The notes: generated from the letters alone by a model not told the origin. A stretch of 38,274 nucleotides of DNA from JBOIBN01 sp050739575 (GCA_050739575.1 JBOIBN010000018.1:1-38274); one strand, 5' to 3'; counted from the first letter of the stretch, positions 25,704 through 33,679 are shown. A program made the numbers and translations.

Positions 25704-27302
25704 ATGCAAAAGGCCTACGACGCAATTATTGTCGGCGGCGGCCATAACGGTCTCGTCTGCGCTTGCTATCTCGCCCGCGGTGGCCTGAAAACCCTCGTGC
25801 TCGAACGCCGCGAAATCGTCGGCGGCGCGGCCGTGACCGAGGAGTTTCATCCGGGCTTTCGCAACTCGACGGCGAGTTACACGGTAAGCCTGCTGCATCC
25901 GAAGGTGATCCGCGAATTGAATCTCGCCCAACACGGCTTGCGAATCGTCGAACGGCCACTCGCGAACTTCCTGCCGCTTGGCGACGGCGGCTATCTCAAG
26001 GTCGGACCGGACACGGCGGCGACGCAGCGCGAATTCGCCCGCTTCTCGCAGCGCGACGCCAAACGTCTTCCAGCCTACGAAGCCATGCTGGAACAAGCCG
26101 TCGCTGCGCTGCGCGAACTCGCGCTCGCCACGCCACCCGCGCCCGGCGGCGGCCTCGCGGCGCTTTTCCGGGCCGCCCGTGAGAGCCGGAAACTTTGGCG
26201 GTTGCCGCGCTCGGCGCAACGCAACCTGCTTGCACTGTTCACGCGCAGCGCCGCCGAGTTTCTCGATGTCTGGTTCGAATCGGAACCGGTCAAGGCGGTT
26301 TTCGGCTTCGATTCCGTAGTCGGCAACTACGCAAGCCCCTATACGCCGGGTTCCGCCTACGTGCTGCTGCACCATGTCTTCGGTGAAGTGAACGGCAAAC
26401 GCGGCGCCTGGGGACATGCCGTCGGCGGCATGGGCGCGATCACGCAGGCGATGGCGAGCGAAGCAGAAAGGCTCGGCGTGGAAATCCGCCTGAACGCACC
26501 GGTGGCGGAAGTCTCGGTCGCGAACGGATGGGCAACCGGCGTCGTGCTCGAATCGGGAGAGAAAATCGCCGCACAGCGCGTCGTCTCCAATCTGCATCCG
26601 AAACTGCTCTTCGAGCGGCTGATCGCACCGCAGCATCTCGACGAGGATTTCCGCGCGCGCATCGAGCACTACAAATCAGGTTCGGGAACGCTGCGCATGA
26701 ATGTCGCCCTCTCGGAACTGCCGGACTTTTCCTGTCTGCCCGGTACTGGGCCGCATCACGGCGCCGGCATCGTCATGGCGCCCTCGCTCGCCTACATGGA
26801 CCGCGCCTACGAGGATGCACGTCGCGAAGGATTTTCGCGCGAACCGATCGTCGAGATGGTCATACCGAGCACGCTCGATGATTCGCTCGCGCCGTCCGGC
26901 CAACACGTTGCAAGCCTCTTTTGTCAGCACTTCACTCCGCATCTGCCCGCCGGATGCAGTTGGGACGACGAGCGCGAGGCGGCTGCCGATGCCGTGATCG
27001 AGACCGTCACCCGTCACGCGCCGAACTTCAAGGCGAGCGTGCTCGGACGGATGGTGCTGACGCCGCTCGATCTCGAACGGCGTTTCGGCCTGATCGACGG
27101 CGACATCTTTCACGGCGCGCTCACGCTCGATCAACTCGGCCCGGCACGCCCGGTGCTCGGCCACGGCAACTATCGCGGGCCGCTTCGCGGACTCTGGCTG
27201 TGCGGCTCCGGATCGCATCCCGGCGGCGGTGTGACGGGGCTTCCCGGCCACAATGCGGCGCGCGAAATCCTGCGCGACGCAAGGTGGAAGAGGAAGAAGT
27301 GA
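25704..27302 (+). CDS. FAD-dependent oxidoreductase, phytoene desaturase/PYROXD2-like
   Basis: A 532-aa flavoprotein of the CrtI/amine-oxidase superfamily. The N-terminal FAD-binding motif is IIVGGGHNGLVCACYLARGG, followed by LVLERREIVGGAAVTEEFHPG. The C-terminal FAD-contact block is LWLCGSGSHPGGGVTGLPG followed by HNAARE. The overall pattern resembles PYROXD2-type NAD(P)/FAD oxidoreductases rather than true carotenoid desaturases, and no carotenoid genes are nearby. The substrate is unknown. It starts at the base after the MAPEG stop. The last residues (RWKRKK) are encoded by the purine-rich left repeat of the next element, so the original C terminus may have been altered. Confidence 0.85.
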   Translation: MQKAYDAIIVGGGHNGLVCACYLARGGLKTLVLERREIVGGAAVTEEFHPGFRNSTASYTVSLLHPKVIRELNLAQHGLRIVERPLANFLPLGDGGYLKVGPDTAATQREFARFSQRDAKRLPAYEAMLEQAVAALRELALATPPAPGGGLAALFRAARESRKLWRLPRSAQRNLLALFTRSAAEFLDVWFESEPVKAVFGFDSVVGNYASPYTPGSAYVLLHHVFGEVNGKRGAWGHAVGGMGAITQAMASEAERLGVEIRLNAPVAEVSVANGWATGVVLESGEKIAAQRVVSNLHPKLLFERLIAPQHLDEDFRARIEHYKSGSGTLRMNVALSELPDFSCLPGTGPHHGAGIVMAPSLAYMDRAYEDARREGFSREPIVEMVIPSTLDDSLAPSGQHVASLFCQHFTPHLPAGCSWDDEREAAADAVIETVTRHAPNFKASVLGRMVLTPLDLERRFGLIDGDIFHGALTLDQLGPARPVLGHGNYRGPLRGLWLCGSGSHPGGGVTGLPGHNAAREILRDARWKRKK

Positions 27303-27330
27303 GGGGGAGAGAAGTGAGAGGTGAGAGAGG
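27286..27330 (+). repeat. Left purine-rich terminal repeat of the four-helix-bundle cassette
   Basis: An almost pure purine tract with repeated GTGAG units ends directly before the ATG at 27331. Its last part, GTGAGAGGTGAGAGAGG (27314-27330), closely matches the reverse complement of the tract that begins directly after the gene's stop (27688-27703). It includes the stop codon of the preceding flavoprotein gene. Confidence 0.7.
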
Positions 27331-27687
27331 ATGCATTATCGTGAGACGATAGTTTGGGAGAAAGCGATGCTGGCTGTGGACGAACTATACAAGTTGGCGC
27401 CGCAGCTTCCGAAGGAGGAGACTTATGGCATGCGGGCACAGATCACGCGGGCGATGGTGTCCGTAGCGGCAAATGTAGCCGAAGGCTGGACACGGGAAAC
27501 CTCAAAGGACAAGGCGCACTTTCTCGCAATCTCGCAAGGCTCGCTTGCAGAGACGGAAACACTCTTAACGATTTGCGAAAGACAGGGGTGGTTCGCGCCG
27601 GTCGAAACAAAGTCGCTCCGACAGCTCTTGGACGAGGTCAGTCGAATGCTGACAACCATGCGTCGCAACCGCCGATCAAATGAATAG
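27331..27687 (+). CDS. Four-helix-bundle protein (23S rRNA intervening-sequence protein family)
   Basis: A 118-residue, mostly helical protein of the S23/IVP four-helix-bundle family. Typical blocks: IVWEKAMLAVDELYKLAPQLP, GMRAQITRAMVSVAANVAEGW and FLAISQGSLAETETLL (each read as a helix). Relatives are encoded in 23S rRNA intervening sequences, as accessory Avd proteins of diversity-generating retroelements, and as many orphan genes. No rRNA or reverse transcriptase is present here. The function of orphan members is unknown. The reading frame is framed exactly by inverted purine-rich repeats, and the downstream DUF488 start overlaps its last 8 bases. The ATG at 27331 is preceded by AGAGAGG. 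Confidence 0.88.
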   Translation: MHYRETIVWEKAMLAVDELYKLAPQLPKEETYGMRAQITRAMVSVAANVAEGWTRETSKDKAHFLAISQGSLAETETLLTICERQGWFAPVETKSLRQLLDEVSRMLTTMRRNRRSNE

Positions 27688-28252
27688 TTCTCTCACTCCT
27701 CACTCCTCTACCCTCTCTACTCTCTACACGATCGGGCATTCGAATCGTGCGCTCGACGTATTTATCGAGATGCTTCGCGCGTACGACATCGAATATCTCG
27801 TGGACGTGCGGACCATCCCGCGCTCGCGCCACAATCCGCAATTCAATCGCGGCGGCCTGCCCGCCTCGCTAAAAGAATTCGGCATCGGCTGGGAACATCG
27901 CGCCGGCCTGGGCGGACTGCGGCATGCACGCAAGGACTCGCCCAATCAGGGCTGGCGCAACGCCAGTTTTCGCGGCTACGCCGACTACATGCAGACGGAG
28001 GAATTCAGCGCCGAACTCGAAGCGCTAATCGAACTTGCTTCCGATGCGCGCATCGCAATCATGTGCGCCGAAGCCGTTCCCTGGCGCTGCCATCGTTCGC
28101 TGATTGCCGATGCGCTCCTCGTCCGCGGCTTCGCGGTGCGCCACATCATGAACGAAACTACGGCACGCGAACATGCACTGACGCGTTTTGCCCACGTCGA
28201 AGGCACGCGCATTACCTATCCTTTCGCGCTAGACGACGGTGCCGACGTCTAG
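27680..28252 (+). CDS. DUF488 family protein
   Basis: A 190-aa DUF488 protein. The family's opening YTIGHSNRALDVFIEML starts at residue 16, followed by LVDVRTIPRSRHNPQFNR, LGGLR and IMCAEAVPWRCHRSLIADAL with the conserved Cys and His. The function is unknown; the fold has been compared with nucleotide- or nucleic-acid-binding proteins. The first 15 residues are encoded by the pyrimidine-rich right repeat of the preceding cassette. DUF488 proteins usually start one to four residues before YTIGHS, so the original start seems to have been lost and replaced. The ATG overlaps the end of the four-helix-bundle gene. Confidence 0.88.
   Translation: MNSSLTPHSSTLSTLYTIGHSNRALDVFIEMLRAYDIEYLVDVRTIPRSRHNPQFNRGGLPASLKEFGIGWEHRAGLGGLRHARKDSPNQGWRNASFRGYADYMQTEEFSAELEALIELASDARIAIMCAEAVPWRCHRSLIADALLVRGFAVRHIMNETTAREHALTRFAHVEGTRITYPFALDDGADV
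27688..27728 (-). repeat. Right terminal repeat of the four-helix-bundle cassette
   Basis: A pyrimidine tract on the plus strand that begins at the base after the four-helix-bundle stop. Read on the minus strand its inner end, GTGAGGAGTGAGAGAA, mirrors the left repeat. The tract encodes the first residues of the DUF488 protein (SSLTPHSSTLSTL), which are not part of that family's usual start. Confidence 0.7.
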
Positions 28253-28360
28253 CCGGTGGGCGTCAGAGAGAATCGTTTGGCGTAAAAACATCAAGAAAGC
28301 TCCGATTTATTCAGGGCTTCCCCGGGAAAAGTTTCGCGGGCCGTTAACTGGATTTTCGAA

Positions 28361-28585
28361 CTATTTTTCTGTTGCGGCTTGTTGGTTTTCGGCGAGCCAG
28401 GATTGAAAGAAGACGATGCCGAGTCCGGCAAGGAACAGCAGGATGCCGGCGAGCACGTAAACGATGTTGCCGAACAGCGAGTCCGAGCCCTCGGTATGGA
28501 AGAGATAAATTGGAAACCCGGCGCCGAGCAGCATCACCAGCACGCCGAGAAACCAGAGCCCGAGATCCTGCCAGGATTTTTGCAC
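28361..28585 (-). CDS. Small two-TM membrane protein
   Basis: A 74-residue protein with two hydrophobic segments (about 8-28 and 38-61) and a charged C-terminal tail. I do not recognise a family. The GTG at 28583-28585 has a strong GAGGAGG ribosome binding site 7 nt upstream, which together with the clear membrane topology supports a real gene. It is convergent with DUF488 across a 108-bp gap and divergent from the cytochrome b561 gene. Confidence 0.65.
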   Translation of the reverse strand: MQKSWQDLGLWFLGVLVMLLGAGFPIYLFHTEGSDSLFGNIVYVLAGILLFLAGLGIVFFQSWLAENQQAATEK

Positions 28586-28726
28586 CTTAAGCCCTCCTCG
28601 CCGCCAAGAGTTTTAGTGTAGCAAAAGGCCGGACGTTTATGTGGGCATCGAACGTTGAGATTGCGAACACGCCCCCCGTGCATAGCTCTGCTAATCTGAA
28701 TCCACTCAGGATCACGGACAGCCCGG

Positions 28727-29293
28727 ATGAATGAACCCCGCTACGGCCCCGGTTTCAGCCCCGCACTACGGAGGTTGCATTTTGCGGTTGCCGTCCTCGT
28801 CACGGCACAGATCGTCATCGGACTGACCATGAGCCCGCGGCAAACGCCGACGCTTTTTCTGTCGCACCAACTGATAGGCCTGACCATCGCCGCCCTCGTG
28901 CTCCTGCACTGGTTGTGGCTGTTTGCGCGCGAACGCGGCCAGCTCGAACATCTCATTCCCTTGCGCGCTCCCGCCTTGCGCGCTGTGGGCTATGACCTGC
29001 GCGGACTCTTGCGCGGCCGGCTGCCTGCTGGCGGGCCGCGCCCCGGTCTCCCGGCGCTGATCCACGGCCTGGGGCTTCTTGCATTGACTGCCGTGGCCGG
29101 GCTCGGCACCGGGATTTACGTGCTGATCCGCACTCATCACACCCATACCGCAGCGGACGAGATACTGAGCGAGCTGCACGTCTTTTTTGCATGGGTGCTG
29201 ATCGTGTATTGGTGCGGCCACGTGCTGCTGGCACTCGTCCACGAGGCCCGCGGCGATCACGTCATCGCCCGGATGTTTCGCCTCGGCCGTTAG
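28727..29293 (+). CDS. Cytochrome b561-family membrane protein
   Basis: A 188-aa integral membrane b-type cytochrome with four main segments (about 14-35, 44-66, 110-134 and 148-172). Candidate heme-ligand histidines lie in or next to these: H18 (RRLHF), H47 (SHQLIG), H61 (LLHWLW), H113 (LIHGLG), H151 (ELHVFFAW) and H165. This is the pattern of bacterial cytochrome b561 (YodB/CybB), which passes electrons between quinones and periplasmic acceptors. No partner oxidoreductase is adjacent. The 141-bp divergent gap upstream shows no convincing promoter. Confidence 0.87.
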   Translation: MNEPRYGPGFSPALRRLHFAVAVLVTAQIVIGLTMSPRQTPTLFLSHQLIGLTIAALVLLHWLWLFARERGQLEHLIPLRAPALRAVGYDLRGLLRGRLPAGGPRPGLPALIHGLGLLALTAVAGLGTGIYVLIRTHHTHTAADEILSELHVFFAWVLIVYWCGHVLLALVHEARGDHVIARMFRLGR

Positions 29294-29306
29294 GGCGCGG
29301 GATTCG

Positions 29307-29915
29307 TCAGGGATTGAATAAGCCGAAGCTCCAGGCACCGTCGGCGCCGCGCGTATAGCGCTCGCGCTCGTTCAGCCGCCCCTCCCCGGGCGCCCAGAAC
29401 TCGATCAGATCTGGCGCGAGCCGGTAACCGCCCCAGTACGGGGGACGCGGCACCTCGCGCCCGGCGTATTCGCGTTCGAGCATCTGGAATCGCGCGTCGA
29501 GATCGGTGCGCGAGACGAGTGGCCGCGATTGCGTCGAGGCCCAGGCGCCAAGCTGTGCGCGGCGGCTGCGGGTCGCGAAGTAGGCGTCGGATTCGGCGGA
29601 ATCGAGCCGTCCGACCCGGCCCTCGACGACAACCTGCCGGCGGAGATCCCGCCAGAAAAAACACAGCGCGGCGCGCGGATTGGCCGCGAGATCGCGACCC
29701 TTGCGGCTGTCGTAATTGGTATAGAAAGCGAAGCCGGCGGACGAAACTTCCTTGAGGAGCACCGTGCGCACGGACACCCGCCCGCCCGTATCCGCGGTCG
29801 CGAGGCTCATCGCATTCGCTTCCCAGGGCTCGGCGGCGCGGGCCTCCTCCCACAGGGCGCGGAAGCGCTCGAGCGCCTCGCTGAAAAGCCCGGATTCTGC
29901 GATGGATTCGCTCAC
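29307..29915 (-). CDS. pdxH: Pyridoxine/pyridoxamine 5'-phosphate oxidase with an active-site substitution
   Basis: FMN-dependent oxidation of PNP/PMP to pyridoxal phosphate; 202 aa. Conserved blocks: NAMSLATAD, VSVRTVLLKEV, GFAFYTNYDSRKGRDLAANP, RQVVVEGRVGRL, SDAYFATRSR and QLGAWASTQSRPL. The substrate-contact motif near the C terminus, usually RLHDR, reads RLNER (180-184), so the His equivalent to E. coli H199 is Asn. The C terminus AWSFGLFNP differs slightly from the usual RLAP. The GTG at 29913-29915 has GAGGAG 7-8 nt upstream. It is convergent with cytochrome b561 (13-bp gap). Confidence 0.94.
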   Translation of the reverse strand: MSESIAESGLFSEALERFRALWEEARAAEPWEANAMSLATADTGGRVSVRTVLLKEVSSAGFAFYTNYDSRKGRDLAANPRAALCFFWRDLRRQVVVEGRVGRLDSAESDAYFATRSRRAQLGAWASTQSRPLVSRTDLDARFQMLEREYAGREVPRPPYWGGYRLAPDLIEFWAPGEGRLNERERYTRGADGAWSFGLFNP

Positions 29916-29938
29916 GGTTTGGCTCCTCGGATGCGCCG

Positions 29939-29944
29939 ATTATA
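29939..29944 (-). promoter_or_regulatory. -10 box of the pdxH promoter
   Basis: A perfect TATAAT on the minus strand lies 23 bp before the pdxH start, within GTTCCCTATAATCGGCGC. This context is nearly identical to the def promoter region. No good -35 is seen. Confidence 0.55.
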
Positions 29945-30044
29945 GGGAACGCGGGGTCCGACAGTTGATTTTCGCATCGAAAAGTAGGACAGTGCCGCGA
30001 AGCCGGCGGCGCCGGACACCACTTTTCACCAGGGGACCCACCGC

Positions 30045-31700
30045 ATGGCAAGACCAACGAAGCTACGTCGCGACGCCGGCGTCATCGGCCTTCTTTATGC
30101 CAGCCTCGGCAGCATCATCGGTTCGGGCTGGCTGTTCGGCGCGTTGCACGCGTCGATGGAGGCAGGGCCGCTTTCGATCTTTTCCTGGATCGTGGGAGCC
30201 GTGGCGATTCTCTTCCTCGCCTTCGTGTTCGCCGAACTCTCCACCATGTTCCCCAACTCGGGGGCGCTGGTGCACATGACGCACGTGAGTCACGGCAATC
30301 TTACCGGCAAAATCTGGAGCTGGATCCTGTTCCTCGCCTTCGCCTCGGTACCGCCGGTGGAAGTGATCGCGGTACTCACCTATACCGACAGCTGGATCCC
30401 GGGCCTGATTCATGGCGGTACGGGCCTGCTGACTGCGTGGGGCTTTGTCGCCGCGATTGTTCTACTCGCCTTCGTAGTGGCCCTGAACTTCCTCGCCATT
30501 CGCTGGGTGATGACGATTAACAGCGCCGCCACCTGGTGGAAACTCGCCATTCCCGTCGCCACCATCGGCATCCTGCTCGCCTATTCCTTCCACCCGGGCA
30601 ATCTGACGGCGCAGGTTTCGAGCGTACCCATCTCCGGCATCTTCACCGCCGTCTCGACGGCCGGCATCATCTTCAGCTATCTCGGCTTTCAGCAGGCCAT
30701 TGCGCTCGCCGGGGAGACGCGCAAGCCGGGCCGCTACATCCCGATTGCGCTGATCGGATCGGTCGTGATTGGCGCATTGATTTACGTTGGGCTACAGGTG
30801 GCGTTCATTCTTGCGCTGAAGCCCTCCGACATGGCTGGCGGCTGGACAAACCTGCACTTCACCGGCATGTTCGGTCCGCTCGCCGCAATCGCGCTCGCGG
30901 TCGGCGCCTTCTGGTGGGCGGTGGTGCTCTACATCGATGCCATCGTCTCTCCGCTCGGCACCGCCTTCATTTATGCCACGGCCAGTCCGCGCATCACGAT
31001 GGCCGCCGGCGAAATGGGCAACGCGCCGAAAGCGCTTATCCGGCTCAACAGTCAGGGCGTGCCCTGGGTAGGGCTGATCGTGACCTACCTGGTCGGCGTC
31101 ATCTTTTTCTTCCCCTTTCCATCCTGGCAAAAACTGGTGACCGCCGTCTCGCTGATTACGGTGCTCTCCTACGGCATCGGGCCGGTGATTCTGGTCAGCC
31201 TGCGCCGCTCGCTGCCGAACGCCGAGCGACCTTTCCGTTTACGGGGATGGCTTGTCGTCTCGGCAATCGCCTTTATCGCCGCCAACTGGATCATTTATTG
31301 GACCGGCTACGAGACGGTAATGGTCCTGTTCATCTTCGTCGCCGTTTATGTGGTGGCCTATCTCGGTTGGTACATTTTCAAGTTCTTGCTGAGCAGCAAA
31401 GGCGCACCGCACAAACTGGATTGGGAACATGCGTGGTGGCTGATCCCCTACTTCGGCGGGATGTGGGCCATCAGCTACTTCGGCCCCCCAGGCAAAATGG
31501 GCGGCACTGGCGCCTACGGATTTTTTACCGGCATGTGGATACTCGCCGTCTTCAGCCTCGTGATTCTCGCGCTGGCCGTGCTGACCGCGCAGAAAAGCGC
31601 GGCCGCGGAAGCCACCAATGTCTTTGTACGCACACTCGGTTCGCGCGGCGAAATTCGAGGAGAGGAAGTTGTCCGCGCAGCGGAGGAAACGGGGCCCTGA
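30045..31700 (+). CDS. APC-superfamily amino acid permease
   Basis: A 551-aa transporter with about 12-14 hydrophobic segments. The first segment has the APC substrate-binding GSIIGSGWLFG (about 22-32). Segment 6 carries IIFSYLGFQQAIALAGETRKPGRYIP, typical of APC members. The substrate is unknown. The last ~45 residues are a soluble tail. AGGGG lies upstream of the ATG. The stop overlaps the likely CTG start of the next gene, so the permease and the two small membrane proteins probably form an operon. Confidence 0.88.
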   Translation: MARPTKLRRDAGVIGLLYASLGSIIGSGWLFGALHASMEAGPLSIFSWIVGAVAILFLAFVFAELSTMFPNSGALVHMTHVSHGNLTGKIWSWILFLAFASVPPVEVIAVLTYTDSWIPGLIHGGTGLLTAWGFVAAIVLLAFVVALNFLAIRWVMTINSAATWWKLAIPVATIGILLAYSFHPGNLTAQVSSVPISGIFTAVSTAGIIFSYLGFQQAIALAGETRKPGRYIPIALIGSVVIGALIYVGLQVAFILALKPSDMAGGWTNLHFTGMFGPLAAIALAVGAFWWAVVLYIDAIVSPLGTAFIYATASPRITMAAGEMGNAPKALIRLNSQGVPWVGLIVTYLVGVIFFFPFPSWQKLVTAVSLITVLSYGIGPVILVSLRRSLPNAERPFRLRGWLVVSAIAFIAANWIIYWTGYETVMVLFIFVAVYVVAYLGWYIFKFLLSSKGAPHKLDWEHAWWLIPYFGGMWAISYFGPPGKMGGTGAYGFFTGMWILAVFSLVILALAVLTAQKSAAAEATNVFVRTLGSRGEIRGEEVVRAAEETGP

Positions 31701-31957
31701 CGGCTGCCTCCGCCGCCAACGTCGTCGGACTGGGAGGAGCCGCCGCGGTACTTGCGGCCTATCTACTGCTCCTGACCGGAAAGTTGCGGCGCAGCCAGCG
31801 CAGTTTCCTGCTGCTCAACGCGTTTGGCTCGGCGGGGATTCTGTGCTCGCTCGCATTCCGCTTCAATCTTTCCGCCACGCTCATCGAGGCAGCTTGGTTC
31901 GCAATCAGCATTTACGGGTTCGCGCGCCGAACATCCCGGACGAATCGGTTGCAATGA
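31697..31957 (+). CDS. CBU_0592-like small membrane protein, probable CTG start
   Basis: An 86-residue protein with about three hydrophobic segments, reading GLGGAAAVLAAYLLLLTGKL, then FLLLNAFGSAGILCSLAFRFN and LIEAAWFAISIYGF. This matches the small CBU_0592-like membrane family (function unknown). No ATG, GTG or TTG exists in this frame near the start. A CTG at 31697 overlaps the permease stop as CTGA and has GGAGGA (31682-31687) 9 nt upstream, so CTG is the best start. Its stop overlaps the ATG of a paralog with the same layout. Confidence 0.75.
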   Translation: MTAASAANVVGLGGAAAVLAAYLLLLTGKLRRSQRSFLLLNAFGSAGILCSLAFRFNLSATLIEAAWFAISIYGFARRTSRTNRLQ

Positions 31958-32199
31958 TCCAGGAAGCACTCGGCGTAGCCGGCGTACTCATGGTCCTGAG
32001 CGCCTATTTTTTGCTCGTTTCCGAACGGATGCGCGAAACCGGGCTGGCCTATCTCGGACTGAATATCCTCGGCTCGGCGCTGATCCTGGTCTCGCTTGCG
32101 CAGCATTTCAATCTCGCCGCTACCGTCATGCAGGCGGCCTGGATCGCCATTACGCTCGCCGGAATCTTCCTCCGCCGCAGTGGCAGCCGGAATAAATGA
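31954..32199 (+). CDS. CBU_0592-like small membrane protein, second copy
   Basis: An 81-residue paralog of the preceding gene: GVAGVLMVLSAYFLLVSERM, YLGLNILGSALILVSLAQHFN and VMQAAWIAITLAGIFLRR align with the same three hydrophobic blocks. The ATG overlaps the previous stop (ATGA). Tandem copies suggest a duplicated pair or a heteromer in the membrane, possibly linked to the upstream permease. Function unknown. Confidence 0.8.
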   Translation: MIQEALGVAGVLMVLSAYFLLVSERMRETGLAYLGLNILGSALILVSLAQHFNLAATVMQAAWIAITLAGIFLRRSGSRNK

Positions 32200-32237
32200 T
32201 CGTTGGCGCCACCCCGGACTGTGCTGCATAAAGAGTC

Positions 32238-33572
32238 ATGCGCGCCCAACTGCTCAAACTGATCGATTCGCTGCCACGAAATTTCTGGGTTCTACCCGGA
32301 CTGATGCTGCTCGGGAGCATCGGGCTCTACGCGATCACGGTGGCGTCCAACGACAGCGCTTGGGTCGCTCTCCTCAAGCACTACGACGTGGTCTATGGGG
32401 GCAGCCCCACCGGCGCGCAGCAGATCGTCTCAGTAATCGCCCAGACGATGATCGCGATTGCGAGCCTCGTGTTTGCCGCTGTTGTGGTGGTTCTGACGTT
32501 GGCGACGAGTCAGTTCGGTCATCGCCTGATCCGCAGCTTCATGCACGACAAATCGCTCCAGTTCGGGTTGGGAATTTTTGTGGCGACGTTTGTTTACTGC
32601 CTGCTCGTCCTGCACATGATGCACGGGGGCGGGGCGAGCGTGCCGAGCCTGTCGGTCAGCGTCGCGTTTTATCTCGCGATCATCGCCGGCGCGACGCTGA
32701 TCTACCTCACCCATCACATCGCGCAAATGATTGCAGCACCGTCGGTGATCGCCGAAGTCGGCGCAGAAATGGACGAAACGATAGACCGCGCCTACCCGCA
32801 GGATGCCGAAGAGACGCCCGCGCAGGAAAAGACGGACGCGCTGCTGGAGCGGCTGGAGCATGGCGGCACGAATGTCTGCAGCATGGCGAACGGCTACATC
32901 CAGACGCTTGACACTGCCGGCCTCGTCAATCTGGCCTGCGAGCATGACGCCGTCATCGAACTCCTCTGCCGACCTGGCGATTATCTCTTCGACGGCAGCC
33001 CGATCGCAAAAGTCTGCCCCGCCGAACGTTGCGATACCGAATTGTCCCGCACGATTCGTGAGCACATGACTATGGGAAACCGCCGCACGCCGGTACAGGA
33101 TCTGATCTTCGCCTTCAACCAGATTGCCGAGATTGCGGTGCGGGCAATGTCCCCCGCGCTGAACGATCCGTTCACCGCCCTCGACTGCGTCAACCGCATT
33201 GGCGCCGGCATCGGTCGTTTGGCGCAACGGAACGAACCGTCGCCCTGGCTGTCGGATGCGGACGGCGAACTGCGCCTGATCATCCGGCCGGTGAGCTTCG
33301 CCGAACTGGTCGGGACGGCATTCACGCCCGTGCGCAATTATTCACGGGCAAGCGTCATCGTGACGTTGCAGATGTTACGTACCATTGAGGGCTTGGCGTC
33401 GCTCCTGCGCAGCGACGATCAGCGCCGCGTGCTCGCATTGCAAGCGACGTTGATCCGCCGCGGCGCCGATGAAGGGCTGACGGAAAAGCACGACCGCGAA
33501 GCCGCGCAGAATGCTTACGAGCGTACCCTGCACGGGCTCGGTCTGGAAGATGTGGATTTGCACTCCGGATGA
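32238..33572 (+). CDS. DUF2254 family membrane protein
   Basis: A 444-aa protein with four N-terminal membrane segments (about 17-37, 62-92, 107-130 and 137-162) and a ~280-residue soluble C-terminal part, which is the DUF2254 pattern. Signature blocks are SPTGAQQIVSVIAQTMIAIA, VLTLATSQFGHRLIRSFM and AVRAMSPALNDPFTALDCV (quoted in parts). The function is unknown. The ATG follows AAAGAG. It lies 38 bp after the CBU_0592-like pair and may be cotranscribed. Confidence 0.87.
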   Translation: MRAQLLKLIDSLPRNFWVLPGLMLLGSIGLYAITVASNDSAWVALLKHYDVVYGGSPTGAQQIVSVIAQTMIAIASLVFAAVVVVLTLATSQFGHRLIRSFMHDKSLQFGLGIFVATFVYCLLVLHMMHGGGASVPSLSVSVAFYLAIIAGATLIYLTHHIAQMIAAPSVIAEVGAEMDETIDRAYPQDAEETPAQEKTDALLERLEHGGTNVCSMANGYIQTLDTAGLVNLACEHDAVIELLCRPGDYLFDGSPIAKVCPAERCDTELSRTIREHMTMGNRRTPVQDLIFAFNQIAEIAVRAMSPALNDPFTALDCVNRIGAGIGRLAQRNEPSPWLSDADGELRLIIRPVSFAELVGTAFTPVRNYSRASVIVTLQMLRTIEGLASLLRSDDQRRVLALQATLIRRGADEGLTEKHDREAAQNAYERTLHGLGLEDVDLHSG

Positions 33573-33650
33573 GGGATGGAAAGCGCCTATGCCGTAAGCC
33601 GGTTTCGAATTGGCCTGACCCTGAAGGTCCGAGAAACCCTGCGCAGGGGG

Positions 33651-33679
33651 TTTACGGGATTGAGTTTTAGTGTTATAGT
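33651..33679 (+). promoter_or_regulatory. Promoter of the YIP1-ABC exporter operon
   Basis: TTTACG (33651-33656, 4/6 to TTGACA) and TATAGT (33674-33679, 5/6 to TATAAT) are 17 nt apart, 30 bp before the YIP1 gene. An imperfect palindrome AAACCC...GGGTTT (about 33635-33654) overlaps the -35 and could be an operator or the end of the preceding transcript. Confidence 0.55.

Noticed and set aside
25704..27302. Carotenoid biosynthesis locus based on the phytoene desaturase-like gene
   Set aside because: No phytoene synthase or other crt gene is nearby, and the sequence pattern fits PYROXD2-like oxidoreductases.
30536..31696. Long plus-strand frame inside the permease gene
   Set aside because: The part within the permease is Arg/His-rich shadow. 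Only its last 87 codons, from CTG at 31697, encode a real protein.
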